Shown here in pieces: positions 1 through 8,087 of a stretch of DNA of 64,000 nt. Every line of letters begins with the position of its first letter. The first letter of the stretch is position 1. The notes beneath the pieces are model-generated. The model was given only the letters and a program-made list of their open reading frames with translations. It was not told where the DNA came from and ran no database searches. The position numbers and the translations under genes are program-made. This DNA is from Actinomycetota bacterium (GTDB lineage Bacteria; Actinomycetota; Actinomycetes; Streptosporangiales; Streptosporangiaceae), in assembly GCA_027313705.1 (NCBI GenBank), contig DAHVDE010000050.1, forward strand, positions 27,916 through 91,915, in the 5' to 3' direction.

Positions 1-8
1 ACCTCGCC

Positions 9-503
9 ATGACCGGCCAGCCCGTGCCCCGGCGGTCCCTGAGCAGCCCGGCCGATCTGAGGCTGGCCGGAGCGGCGGGTGGCGACGCCTCGCCCTACGT
101 GCCGGACTGGACCAGCCAGGCCGACGTGAACGAGGCCGCCCGCATCGCCCAGCGCCAGGCCCGTACCGGCTACTTCGGCAGGAAGCCCGGCCGGGTCAAG
201 GGCCAGACCGTCACGCACGATTTCAGCGACCAGGACGACCCCACAGCAACCGACAATCCCTCGCGCGGCGGCGACGTGCACCCCGAGGTCGCCCGTCTCA
301 TGGCCGACCACAACGGCGGCCCGCTCGGCCAGATCTTCGGCGGCGAGCATCCCCGGACCGGCAATCGCAAGATCACGCCCAAGGTCCGCAGCCGCAGCAA
401 GGTCAGCCCCGCCTGCGGCAGCAGCGTGCTGGCCGCGATGAGCATCCCGTCCGCGCCGCCCGGTCTCAGCGCCAGCGCTTACAGCCCTTACCTGGGGCTT
501 TAG
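9..503 (+). CDS. Hypothetical protein of the mobile element, possibly 3' part of a larger gene
   Basis: Open frame of 164 codons starting with ATG eight bases into the window; it may be the end of a longer gene running in from the left. The middle is charged and protein-like (for example DVNEAARIAQRQARTGYFG and VHPEVARLMADHNGG), but the last 40 residues are low in complexity. I recognise no family. The opposite strand also has a shorter open frame (170-445) that looks worse. The 228 bases that follow, to 731, contain no convincing gene. Confidence 0.35.
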   Translation: MTGQPVPRRSLSSPADLRLAGAAGGDASPYVPDWTSQADVNEAARIAQRQARTGYFGRKPGRVKGQTVTHDFSDQDDPTATDNPSRGGDVHPEVARLMADHNGGPLGQIFGGEHPRTGNRKITPKVRSRSKVSPACGSSVLAAMSIPSAPPGLSASAYSPYLGL

Positions 504-731
504 CGGAGACGGAAGCCGGTTGCCTACGCGCGGGATTCGTTGCCCTATGCGGGCAGTTCGGCATGCTGCTGCGGCGATTTTGCGCGGCACGGGAGGCGAG
601 ATTAGACTGCCGAGTCCCAGGCAACGGCACAGCCATGCTCATGGGCTTACACGGCGTGTACAGTCGTGCACCGCAGTGATCTAGGCGCATGCGAGGACGT
701 GTGCGTACACTCAGATGACGGAACGCTATTT

Positions 732-938
732 ATGAGCAGACCGAGACACCAAGTCAAGGAGCTAGAGGCCCTCCTCACGGAGGCGGAAGGCAAGGGCTGG
801 CGAGTTGACAAGAAGGCAGCGTATTACCGCATGCGCTGTCCGTGCGGCAAGCACATGACCTGGGTACACCTCACGCCATCGAACCCAAGGTACGAGCAAG
901 AGAAGCGGCAGAAGCTTCAGGGCACGGGATGCTGGTAA
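732..938 (+). CDS. HicA-like small protein (putative mRNA interferase toxin-like)
   Basis: 68 aa from ATG 732. The body, an amphipathic N-terminal helix (KELEALLTEAEGKGW), then a basic strand, a CPCGKH segment and a TPSNP turn near the end, resembles the short actinomycete HicA/YcfA-like double-stranded-RNA-binding fold, where a TPSxP turn is common. In that family the protein is an mRNA interferase toxin neutralised by a neighbouring protein. The next gene starts 13 bases downstream on the same strand, so the two are probably cotranscribed. The frame can be extended to 666, but the extension reads as noise. Family assignment is from motif memory, so function is inference. Confidence 0.55.
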   Translation: MSRPRHQVKELEALLTEAEGKGWRVDKKAAYYRMRCPCGKHMTWVHLTPSNPRYEQEKRQKLQGTGCW

Positions 939-951
939 GGGAGGCGCGACG

Positions 952-1308
952 ATGAAGTACTGGGTGAACATCCCGGTCCAGGTGGTTGGATACCAGGGTG
1001 ATCTGGGCGATAACATCGACCTCGTGGTCGAGCAACTCGCCAAGCTGGACGCGTGCAACGACGCGCTGCTGGATTACTCGGCTGAGTCCGACGCTACCGA
1101 TGACACCGCCGAGTTCGGGGTAACCGTCGAGGCGTCCGGCCTTGAGGACGCGCTGAGGACCGGCCTTAGCTGCATCAGGTCCGCGATCCACGCGACCGGC
1201 GCGGCAACGCCTGACTGGGACGACAAGGCCGCTCTTGGCGAAGGTGTGGTCATCTACCAGATAGACGCCGACGAGAGCGTCGAAGTGCGCCCGCTCGTCA
1301 GCGCCTGA
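952..1308 (+). CDS. Hypothetical acidic protein paired with the HicA-like gene
   Basis: 118 aa, starting at ATG 952 after a GGAGG-like site (ggaggcgcgacg). It is acidic, begins with a beta-strand-like MKYWVNIPVQVVGY and has alternating Asp/Glu-rich helices, compatible with an antitoxin or binding partner. No HicB-type DNA-binding motif is evident. The tight spacing after the HicA-like gene suggests an operon of two. Whether it acts as an antitoxin cannot be told from the sequence. Confidence 0.6.
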   Translation: MKYWVNIPVQVVGYQGDLGDNIDLVVEQLAKLDACNDALLDYSAESDATDDTAEFGVTVEASGLEDALRTGLSCIRSAIHATGAATPDWDDKAALGEGVVIYQIDADESVEVRPLVSA

Positions 1309-1329
1309 TCTAGGTCTGTACCGGGCCTG

Positions 1330-1578
1330 CTAGGCGCGGCGCTCAAGCTCCAGGGCTCGCATCCGCTCATCGAGTTCGGCGGGATCGCGGGAGGCGATCA
1401 GGATTGACCGCCCGTCACGGGTGGCGAACCGGCTCCAGGCCCAGAGCAGCCGCGAGTAGCTTCCGTACATCACTAACCAGCCGGGATTGCGGACCTCAAG
1501 AACCTCGGCGGCACGCCGTTTGGCCGGATCGTATGGCCTTCCCTCGGTACCGGATTCCGGCCAGTTCTCGCCCGGCAC
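1330..1578 (-). CDS. Small hypothetical protein (actinomycete accessory family)
   Basis: 82 aa. The core HPGW-like stretch (NPGWLVMYGSYSRLLWAW) followed by an Arg-rich end resembles the small proteins that accompany XRE/TPR-type regulators in Streptomyces and relatives. The probable start is GTG 1578, which places its first 105 bases inside the upstream gene (ending 1473) in another frame; an internal start or a frameshift in the upstream gene would also explain this. The regulator remnant lies divergently at 1.9-3.0 kb, matching the usual arrangement. Function unknown. Confidence 0.55.
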   Translation of the reverse strand: MPGENWPESGTEGRPYDPAKRRAAEVLEVRNPGWLVMYGSYSRLLWAWSRFATRDGRSILIASRDPAELDERMRALELERRA

Positions 1579-1868
1579 CCGGCCGCCGTTATGGTCTCAT
1601 CAGCGACCGCTAGGACACGGGCGATGATGTCGGCTGCCCCTGGCACGTCGGCCTGCGGGCCGATCTGGTCGAGCCACGGCCACCAGAAGGCCCCCGCATG
1701 GCTGATGATCGTTTCAGTCAGTACCGACGCGGCCGGGTTAGTGACCTTCAGCCGTGGCGGCCCGGTTAGCGGCTCTATCAGCTTGGTTCTGTAGCCGCGC
1801 TCTTGCAGGCAGTCAGCAAGCTCCGTCGCCGCGTCTGCCGCATTTCCGTCGTGCACCATGTGCGTCAC
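1473..1868 (-). CDS. Hypothetical protein, divergent from regulator remnant
   Basis: 131 aa from GTG 1868 (ATG 1859 is an alternative). The first ~95 residues look like a compact alpha/beta protein with Trp-rich FWWPWLDQIG and a helical AADIIARVLAV segment. The last ~35 residues coincide with the reading frame of the next gene and look like out-of-frame sequence, so the natural C-terminus may be shorter in intact relatives. It is transcribed away from the regulator remnant. No function can be assigned. Confidence 0.5.
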   Translation of the reverse strand: MTHMVHDGNAADAATELADCLQERGYRTKLIEPLTGPPRLKVTNPAASVLTETIISHAGAFWWPWLDQIGPQADVPGAADIIARVLAVADETITAAGCRARTGRNPVPREGHTIRPNGVPPRFLRSAIPAG

Positions 1869-1936
1869 TGTGCGCTCGCACCCGTTACCGTGGGACTGTT
1901 GATTAACCGCCTATCAACACTGGTCAACCTTCGCGA

Positions 1937-3048
1937 TTGGTGCACGCGGAATGGACTTCGGCTCGCTGCTGTCCGCCCTCAGCGCAGATTGCCCGCAGGC
2001 TCGATGAAGTCCTCGGCGCTGGCGGCGAACTGGCTGATCTGGCCTCGCTGGCTCCTGACCCCGGCCCGGCCTTCGATGACGAACTGGGTGCCATCGAGGC
2101 GGCCCGGAGGGCGGGAGCTACCGAGGTCGGCGCGAAGGTCGTGGAGCGCCTGGAGCATGCGGTTGACACCCTCGCGATGGCTTATCCATCGTCGCCCCCG
2201 GCCAAGCTGCTGAGCCGGACGGGCGCTTACCTCGCGTATGCGACCGGGCTCCTGGGCCGGAAGATGACGCTCTCGGAGCACCGCAGGCTGCTCGTGACCT
2301 CGGGCTGGCTGTCACTGCTGGCGGCTACCAGCCTGATTGACGTTCGCCGTTATGAGGCTGCTGACGCCCACCTCCAGACGGCCATGCAGATGGCGGGCGA
2401 GGCCGGGCACCCGGAACTGGGCGCCTGGTGCCTGGAGACCCGCGCATGGAAGGCACTCAGCGATGGCGACTACGCGCGGGCGGCCTCCCTTGCTCGCGGC
2501 GCGCAGTCACTCGCCCGCGCGACTCTAGCGCGCTGATCCAGTCCACCGCGCAGGAAGGCCGGGCCTGGGCGCGGCTGGGCGCTGCCAGCGACACCTACGA
2601 CGCCCTGGCCCGCGTCGAGGCGCTCGTGTCGCCTCTCCCTGTGCCCGACCATCCGGAGCATCACTACAGGTACGACCCCGCCAAGGCAGAGGCATACGTC
2701 GCGACCACGCTCTCATGGCTCGGCGATCCGGCCGCAGTAGATATCGCCCGGTCAGTCCTCGCCACGATGGAATCACCGGCCGACCCCCGGCCGAGACGGG
2801 CCGTGGCCGCCCGGATCGACCTCGCCCTTGCGCTCGCCGGGGCCGGAAAGCCCGACGAGGCCGCCGGGATCACCCTTGAGGCGATCACGTCGCCGTACCT
2901 CGTCCCGTCGAACTATTGGCGGGCTGACGAGGTCATCGCTGCCGTGGAGCCCAGCGACCCTGAGGGCTCTCACATTCTCCGCGAGGCGATCATGGCTCGG
3001 CGGAAGGCACAGCCCGCCAAAGATGCACCCCGCAGCCCGGAAGGCTAG
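1937..3048 (+). pseudogene. Decayed XRE/TPR-type regulator: N-terminal HTH missing and internal frameshift
   Basis: From about 1985 the frame encodes the C-terminal ligand/TPR-like region of a common actinomycete regulator (LDEVLGAGGELADLAS, then LAYATGLLGRKMTLSEHRRL). At about 2513-2516 the reading frame breaks: SLARGAQSLAR runs to a stop at 2536, while the next frame continues without loss as SSALIQSTAQEGRAWARLG and PEHHYRYDPAKAEAYVATT to the stop at 3048. Adding one C to the ctcgcccgcgcg run restores a single frame, so a one-base deletion is the simplest explanation. No helix-turn-helix is found upstream. It could be a genuine pseudogene or, for the frameshift alone, a base-calling error. 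Confidence 0.75.
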
Positions 3049-3091
3049 CGGGGTGCATCGCGCTGGTGCGCGCGGAGAGAGGCTACCTTGG

Positions 3092-3868
3092 CTAGCTCAC
3101 CGGCTGGACGGTCCTGATTCCGCCCCTGAGCCGCTGAGCTGTGCTGACCGAGCAGTCCAGCCGACGCGCCAGCTCGGTGGTCCCGATTTCTGGCTCAGCG
3201 CTGAGTATGGTCAGCGCCTCGGCCTCCCGCGCTGCCCGCGCCGCCTGCCGCTGCGGCAGCGAGCCGCCGCGCCGTGACCGGCTCGCGTGCCGCCGTCCAG
3301 GCCGTTGCGGTGACCGGGCCGGGCCATGGGCAATGACCGGCTCAGCAGTGATCGCGCTGACCGGCACCGCGTTCGCCGTGACCGACATCGCGATGGTCTC
3401 GGTGACTGGTTCAGATGTCGTGTCCGATGGCGCGTCCGATGCCCGCAGTAGGTGAGTCAGTCCGGTAGCTAGCCCGAGGGTCGCGACCGGCAGGCACGAC
3501 ACGAGCACGACGACCGGCCACGGTGCCCGGCTCGCGTGCGCCGCCGCCAGCAGGTGATAGATGACCTGCCCGGTCATCCCGAGCGACAGCGCCCCGATGG
3601 CCGACCGGCGGGCGAAGCACTTCGCTCGCGCAGGCACGCCGGGCACCAGCCAGGCACCGAGCGCGTAGGCCCCGTATGCCTCGACGCCGACCGGCAGCGT
3701 GATCGCGGTGTTCAGCCTGAACGAGCCCGCGATGCCCGGAAGCGGGTGGATGACGCCGAAGCCGCACAGCTCCCCGAGCCCGACCCACCCCGACCAGACC
3801 GCGACCGCTGCGGGCGCGGCAATCAGGAACAACGGCCAGGCACGGAACTGCCGCCCGTGGCCGCTCAC
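3092..3868 (-). CDS. DUF2637 (SpdB-like) membrane protein with C-terminal helix-turn-helix
   Basis: 258 aa from GTG 3868, whose GTGA overlaps the stop of the preceding gene; upstream sequence in the same frame is noise. Four hydrophobic segments (for example PLFLIAAPAAVAVWSGW, VVVLVSCLPVATLGLATGL) make the DUF2637 domain, found in plasmid-spread (Spd) and integrative-element proteins of actinomycetes. A Pro/Arg-rich linker follows, then a C-terminal helix-turn-helix (IGTTELARRLDCSVSTAQRL). Third gene of the integrase operon. The role in conjugative spread is inferred from the family and context. Confidence 0.75.
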   Translation of the reverse strand: MSGHGRQFRAWPLFLIAAPAAVAVWSGWVGLGELCGFGVIHPLPGIAGSFRLNTAITLPVGVEAYGAYALGAWLVPGVPARAKCFARRSAIGALSLGMTGQVIYHLLAAAHASRAPWPVVVLVSCLPVATLGLATGLTHLLRASDAPSDTTSEPVTETIAMSVTANAVPVSAITAEPVIAHGPARSPQRPGRRHASRSRRGGSLPQRQAARAAREAEALTILSAEPEIGTTELARRLDCSVSTAQRLRGGIRTVQPVS

Positions 3869-4209
3869 CTGGCACCCGCCGCCGCGCGGGTGATCAGCCC
3901 GGCAAGGACCGCGCAGACCTCGGGCTCCCACCCGGACATCCACTGAATGATGCGGTGATCGTAAGCGCCCAGCTCGACCCCGGCGGCCGAGCACGCTTCA
4001 TCGAGCATCCGGTGCAGGTGCGGGGCCATCTTGCCGGGGCCAGGATCGGCACGCCACGCCTTCCAGGCCGCCCGCGCCCTGTCGCTGTCGCGGGCTTGCT
4101 CGCGGGTCTCGTAAGGGCCGCTGCCCAGCGGGCACGACTCGCCCGGCTCCAGCCAGTGCATCCCCTGGCCGTCAAGATCAGCGTGCGCGCACAGCCTGCG
4201 GGCGGTCAT
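3865..4209 (-). CDS. 114-aa hypothetical protein between integrase and DUF2637 gene
   Basis: Starts at ATG 4209, whose ATGA overlaps the integrase stop codon, and ends in a GTGA overlap with the DUF2637 gene, so the three genes are translationally coupled. An N-terminal CAHADLDGQGMHWLEPGESC segment has two Cys and two His and could bind a metal, but no known family is recognised. The C-terminal half is helical. The position in an integrase operon suggests a small accessory protein (excisionase-like or transfer-related), though no HTH is seen. Confidence 0.65.
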   Translation of the reverse strand: MTARRLCAHADLDGQGMHWLEPGESCPLGSGPYETREQARDSDRARAAWKAWRADPGPGKMAPHLHRMLDEACSAAGVELGAYDHRIIQWMSGWEPEVCAVLAGLITRAAAGAR

Positions 4210-5213
4210 GACGACATCACCAGCCGCACGGCTGACCGGGCCTTTCCTGCGGCTAGTGCCCGCTCGGTGGCCAGCGCAGCTCCGTAGCGGCTGATCTGGG
4301 CAGTCGTCGTCCACCCGGCCAGCGTCATCAGGTCGTGCTCGGCCACCCCGTCAGCGAGATTGGAGTGCGCCCAGGCGTGCCGCATGATGTGAGGCCGCAG
4401 CCCCGGTACTCCCGCCTGCTTCCCGCGTCGCTTGAGCATGTACCCGATGGCCGACGCCGTGAGCCGCCTTCCGTTGCCGGTAGTGAACAGCGGCTCGTCC
4501 GGCCCGGCGGCCGGGCGCTTTCGCAGCATCTTGTTCACCGCCACGGCGGTGTCCGGGCCGAAGGTCGTGATCCTCGGCTTGCCGCCCTTCCCGCGCTGGA
4601 TGACCACCTGATTGGCCTTGAGGGGCATGACATCCGCGATGTTCAGGGCGACCAGCTCGGAGCGCCGCATGCCCGAGTCCATGAACATCAGGACGATAGC
4701 GCGGTCACGCAGGGCCAGGAAGCCGCTGCCGTCGCACGCGGCGAGCACTGACTTGAGCTGAGCGGCGGTCAGGACGGGCGGGGGCGTCACTATGTCGGGT
4801 GGCCTCGGGATCGAGGCGAGCGGGCTAGCCTGGCCGGTTTCCGCGCACGCGCACTGCCAGAAGACCTTGAGGTCGTTGTAGTGCGTGCGCGGCCCCGAGC
4901 CCTTCCGGACCTGGTAGACGTGCATGAAGTAACGCTTCATGTGCACGGAGGTCACTTCGGCGGGGGACTCGATGCCCTCGTGCTCAGCTAGCCACTCCGA
5001 CAGGGCACGCACCGCTGAGCGGCGATTGGCAATCGACTTGAGATCATGACCAGCGGCATTCGCGGTCAGGGCAAAATCCTGAAAGCTCTCTTCCCAGGCG
5101 GGAAGCAGTTCGTACACAGCACCACGGTTTTCCGCTAGTCGGAAACCTCCGTGGGGATAACTCGCTCGTTTGCCAGTGTACTGGCCGTTCTGGTTTGAGT
5201 GAACTTGACCCAT
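4206..5213 (-). CDS. Tyrosine recombinase/integrase
   Basis: 335 aa. Residues ~35-125 form the SAM-like core-binding domain, and the C-terminal catalytic domain shows the expected residues: Arg in MDSGMRRSEL, a Lys in RGKGGKPR, HIMRHAW (HxxR), Trp in LAGWTT and the nucleophile Tyr in ISRYG. It catalyses site-specific integration and excision of the surrounding element. The start at 5213 is the first in the frame; the exact start is uncertain because the first ~25 residues are Asn/Gly-rich and unremarkable. First gene of a three-gene overlapping operon. All catalytic residues are present, so it is probably active. Confidence 0.9.
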   Translation of the reverse strand: MGQVHSNQNGQYTGKRASYPHGGFRLAENRGAVYELLPAWEESFQDFALTANAAGHDLKSIANRRSAVRALSEWLAEHEGIESPAEVTSVHMKRYFMHVYQVRKGSGPRTHYNDLKVFWQCACAETGQASPLASIPRPPDIVTPPPVLTAAQLKSVLAACDGSGFLALRDRAIVLMFMDSGMRRSELVALNIADVMPLKANQVVIQRGKGGKPRITTFGPDTAVAVNKMLRKRPAAGPDEPLFTTGNGRRLTASAIGYMLKRRGKQAGVPGLRPHIMRHAWAHSNLADGVAEHDLMTLAGWTTTAQISRYGAALATERALAAGKARSAVRLVMSS

Positions 5214-5266
5214 TTACGGGCGCTCCGTTCGGAGTCTGCCCAGGTCAGGTGCTATTTCACCCAACA

Positions 5267-5287
5267 GCTCATCCCCTCTGGATGAGC
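5267..5287. promoter_or_regulatory. Perfect 8-bp inverted repeat upstream of integrase
   Basis: gctcatcc and ggatgagc are perfectly complementary around a 5-base spacer (cctct). It lies in the 234-bp gap between the integrase start and otsA, where an operator or an arm/core binding site of the recombinase would be expected. There is no adjacent T-run, so a terminator is less likely. The rest of 5214-5447 shows no gene that I can support. Confidence 0.4.
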
Positions 5288-5447
5288 AATATGAAGTTGT
5301 ATCGAGCGAGTGCCAATCCCCCCGCTCACGGACACAGTAACACGGCCAAGAAGACGAGGCGATCGAGGTACGAGCCGCCCGGTCGGGCGCGCCGGCACGC
5401 CGGTCCTGAAGGGGCGCACTCAAAGCCAGCCCTGTTAACCTCACTCG

Positions 5448-5522
5448 GTGGGTGATGAGTCGGTGGCTGATGTGCCAGTGGGCGATGAACCAGTGGGCGA
5501 TGAACCAGTGGGCGATAAACCG
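5448..5522 (+). repeat. Five degenerate 15-bp tandem repeats at the otsA start
   Basis: Units of the form gtgggcgatgaacca at 5448, 5463, 5478, 5493 and 5508, each coding for V-G-D-E-P or a variant. The third, fourth and fifth are nearly identical. Each unit supplies an in-frame GTG, so repeat number changes can alter N-terminal length without shifting frame. Confidence 0.85.
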
Positions 5523-7004
5523 GCAGGCGAGACGAACGAGCGGCGCCTGGTACTCGTCGCCTCCAACCGGGGGCCGGTTTCCTTCAGCCGCGGCGAGGAC
5601 GGCGAACTGACCGCGAAGCGGGGCGCCGGCGGCGTGGTGTCTGGCCTGTCTTCTGTGGCCAGTAATGCGAACCTGCTCTGGGTGTGCGCCGCTTTGAGCG
5701 AGGCGGACCGTACGGCGGCGCGGCGTGCGCCGAACGGCATGCTCGATCTTGACGGCAATCCTGGCGGCAGCGCGGTTCAGATGCTCGGCATTCCGCCGAC
5801 CACGTTTCACCGGGCTTACAACACAATCGCCAACTCGGTCCTGTGGTTCGTGCACCACATGCTCTACGACACCCCGAGCCGCCCGCAGTTCGGCCTCGCC
5901 TTCCGCCGGGACTGGGCCGCCTACCGTGAGTACAATCTGGCCTTCGCCGAGGCACTCGCCGCGGCTAGCACCGCGGCAGGCGCGGCGGCGCCACGCGCCG
6001 TCGTGCAGGATTACCACCTGACCTTGGCACCGCGGCTGCTCGCTGAGGTCAAGCCTCAGGTCAGGATCGCCCACTTCTCCCATACTCCCTGGGCGCCGAC
6101 GGATTACTTCAGGCTGCTGCCCGACTCGATCGCCGAGGAAGTACTCACCGGCATACTCGGCGCCGACCACGCCGGCTTTCTCAGCCAGCGCTGGGCGAAC
6201 GCCTTCATGGATTGCTGCGAGCAGGTACTTGGCGCGGCCGCGGACAAGGACCGGCAGCTTGTCAGCTACCAGGGTCATTCCACCGGCATCGGGGTGCACC
6301 CGCTCGGTGTCGACGCCGCGGAACTGACCGAGCGGGCGGCTCAGGCCGACGTGGAAATGCGGATGGCCGCACTGCGCGAGGTGATCGGTGATCGCAAGCT
6401 GATCGTCAGGGTCGACCGCACCGAGCTGTCCAAGAACATCCTGCGCGGCCTGAACGCCTATCGCGAGCTCCTGCTGAGCCGCCCGCAGTGGCGCGGCAAG
6501 GTCATGTTGCTCTCCTTCGCCTATCCGTCCAGGCACGACCTGCCCGAGTACCGCGAATACACGGCCGGAGTGCAGCGGCTGGCCAGCGCGATCGACGATG
6601 AGTTCGGCTCGGCGGACTGGACGCCTGTCCTGCTTCAGACCCAGGACGACTACGCACGCTCGCTGGCCGGTTACCGGCTCGCCGATGTGCTCCTCGTCAA
6701 CCCGATCAGGGACGGCATGAACCTGGTCGCGAAAGAAGGCCCGATACTCTCCGACCGCAACTGTGTGCTGGTACTTTCCCGCGAGGCGGGCGCAGCCGAC
6801 GAACTGGCCGGCGACGCGCTCATGATCAACCCCTTCGACATCAGCGCCACGGCGGAGGCACTGCACGAGGCGTTGCTCATGTCAGGCACCGAGCGCGCGC
6901 GCCGCCGCAGTTCGCTTGCCGCCGCCGCGTCCGCCGTGCCACCGACGGCATGGTTCCAGAGCCAGCTTGACGCCCTCGATGCTCAGGTACCTTCCTGCCG
7001 CTGA
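5448..7004 (+). CDS. otsA: Trehalose-6-phosphate synthase (GT20 family)
   Basis: 518 aa. GT20 fold: VASNRGPVSFSRG near the N-terminus binds the nucleotide-sugar phosphate, VVQDYHL and HFSHTPWAP lie in the acceptor site, VDRTELSKNI carries the donor-binding Arg/Lys, and NPIRDGMNLVAKE is the C-terminal signature. It makes trehalose-6-phosphate from a nucleoside-diphosphate glucose and glucose-6-phosphate in the cytoplasm. The partner phosphatase otsB converges with it, overlapping by 22 bp. The N-terminus is five degenerate 15-bp repeats, each starting with an in-frame GTG, so the real start among 5448, 5463, 5478, 5493 and 5508 is ambiguous. The sequence is the divergent actinobacterial type. 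Confidence 0.85.
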   Translation: MGDESVADVPVGDEPVGDEPVGDKPAGETNERRLVLVASNRGPVSFSRGEDGELTAKRGAGGVVSGLSSVASNANLLWVCAALSEADRTAARRAPNGMLDLDGNPGGSAVQMLGIPPTTFHRAYNTIANSVLWFVHHMLYDTPSRPQFGLAFRRDWAAYREYNLAFAEALAAASTAAGAAAPRAVVQDYHLTLAPRLLAEVKPQVRIAHFSHTPWAPTDYFRLLPDSIAEEVLTGILGADHAGFLSQRWANAFMDCCEQVLGAAADKDRQLVSYQGHSTGIGVHPLGVDAAELTERAAQADVEMRMAALREVIGDRKLIVRVDRTELSKNILRGLNAYRELLLSRPQWRGKVMLLSFAYPSRHDLPEYREYTAGVQRLASAIDDEFGSADWTPVLLQTQDDYARSLAGYRLADVLLVNPIRDGMNLVAKEGPILSDRNCVLVLSREAGAADELAGDALMINPFDISATAEALHEALLMSGTERARRRSSLAAAASAVPPTAWFQSQLDALDAQVPSCR

Positions 7005-7834
7005 GCGCTGATCGCCTCGGCGAGGGCGCCGAGCAGCGCCGCCACTCCGTGCGGCCCGTCTACCACGAGATCAGCTTCCCCGGCTAGCTCGGTGACCTCA
7101 GACGAACCGCTGAGCACGGAAAGACCTGGCACGCCGGCGTCTCTCAGTTCGCGCAACGCGGCAAACGCGGGACGGTCGCCGAGGTCGTCTCCGCAGTACA
7201 TCACCGCTGACCGGTGCTTAATTGCGGCAAGTTCTTTCAGCGTTTTCCCCTTGTCCGCCCCGTGCGGACGAAGCTCCATGACCATCCGGCCTGGCTCGCC
7301 GCGCAGGCCGGTCTGCGCGGCGAGCGCAAGCAAGGGCCCGCGCAACCGTTCGAGCGCACCCGCAGGGTCAGCGGCGCGACGAGTGTGGACGGCCAGTGCG
7401 TCGGTCTTGTCCTCGATCCAGATGCCTACCGGGGCTCTGAGCTCGGCGAGCAAGGCAGGCAGCCTTGCCCTGGCTTCGGCCAGGCCAGGCGGCGCCGGCG
7501 GCGCCGTGAGCGTGCCGTCCTGCCAGCGCTGGCGGCCGTACTGACCGAGCACGATAATGCCGGGAACCTGGTCGAGCGAGCCGTACTCGACGGCCACCTG
7601 GGCCGGCCGGCCGGTGACCACCGCTATGGTGCCTACCAGCGGCGCAAGCGCGCGCAGCCCGGAGATCGCTTCAGGCAGCACCCGTGCCGACGCCGGGTCA
7701 GGCACGATCGGCGAAAGGGTGCCATCGAAGTCCAGCGCGATCAGCGCCTGGGCCGGCCGCTCGAGCATGGCGACCAGGCCGGCGACGCCGGCTCGCGTAG
7801 CCGGGGTGAAGCCTGGCAGTGCGATGGTGACCAT
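6983..7834 (-). CDS. otsB: Trehalose-6-phosphate phosphatase (HAD family)
   Basis: 283 aa from ATG 7834. HAD motifs: LIALDFDGTLSPI (nucleophile Asp and acid/base Asp), VVTGR (motif II), a Lys in HGADKGKTL (motif III) and YCGDDLGDRPAF (motif IV). It removes phosphate from trehalose-6-phosphate to give trehalose. It faces otsA tail to tail; their 3' ends overlap. The frame is open further upstream to 8119, but that extension coincides with the DUF3263 gene in another frame and is rejected. Confidence 0.9.
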   Translation of the reverse strand: MVTIALPGFTPATRAGVAGLVAMLERPAQALIALDFDGTLSPIVPDPASARVLPEAISGLRALAPLVGTIAVVTGRPAQVAVEYGSLDQVPGIIVLGQYGRQRWQDGTLTAPPAPPGLAEARARLPALLAELRAPVGIWIEDKTDALAVHTRRAADPAGALERLRGPLLALAAQTGLRGEPGRMVMELRPHGADKGKTLKELAAIKHRSAVMYCGDDLGDRPAFAALRELRDAGVPGLSVLSGSSEVTELAGEADLVVDGPHGVAALLGALAEAISAQRQEGT

Positions 7835-7850
7835 GCTTAGGTGGATACCC

Positions 7851-8087
7851 TCAGTCGGCCGAGCGTAGCCGGCCGCGCGCAACCCGCCTGCGGCGAAGCC
7901 TGGCCACGAGTTCCGGGTCGAACTCGGCGGCCTCCTGCCGGTCAATGAGTTCGTTGAGCACCTGGTAATACCTGGTCGGCGAGAGGCCGATGGCATCGGT
8001 GATCTCGCGGTCCTTAGCTCCCGGCGACAGCCAGAGGCTGCGCTCGAACGCCAGGATCCGCATCTGAAGCTCAGTAAGCGAAGGCAT
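7851..8087 (-). CDS. DUF3263 protein, putative small DNA-binding regulator
   Basis: 78 aa from ATG 8087. The sequence MRILAFERSLWLSPGAKD then REITDAIGLSPTRYYQVLN matches the DUF3263 family, small actinobacterial proteins with a predicted helix-turn-helix. It sits 16 bp upstream of otsB on the same strand and is probably cotranscribed with it. The C-terminus is basic (RLRRRRVARGR), consistent with nucleic-acid binding. Precise role unknown. Confidence 0.8.
   Translation of the reverse strand: MPSLTELQMRILAFERSLWLSPGAKDREITDAIGLSPTRYYQVLNELIDRQEAAEFDPELVARLRRRRVARGRLRSAD

Larger units (their letters stand above)
1..5300. mobile_element. Integrase-proximal end of an integrated mobile element (left end outside window)
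   Basis: Everything up to about 5.2 kb has accessory character: a tyrosine recombinase, a SpdB-like DUF2637 membrane protein typical of actinomycete integrative/conjugative elements, a HicA-like pair, short uncharacterised genes and a decayed regulator. From 5448 the content becomes core metabolism. Arg codons in the integrase are mostly CGG/CGC, whereas core genes of this window use AGG heavily, which fits foreign origin. The right boundary is inferred to lie between the integrase start (5213) and otsA (5448). No att repeat can be paired because the left end is not in the window, and no tRNA is seen at this junction. Confidence 0.6.

Noticed and set aside
1803..2213. 136-codon plus frame upstream of the regulator remnant as the missing HTH domain
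   Set aside because: No helix-turn-helix pattern; Arg/Trp-rich product typical of an off-frame reading.
5214..6866. 550-codon open frame antisense to otsA
   Set aside because: It mirrors a clear GT20 enzyme; its product is Arg/His-rich with no domain, a typical high-GC shadow frame.
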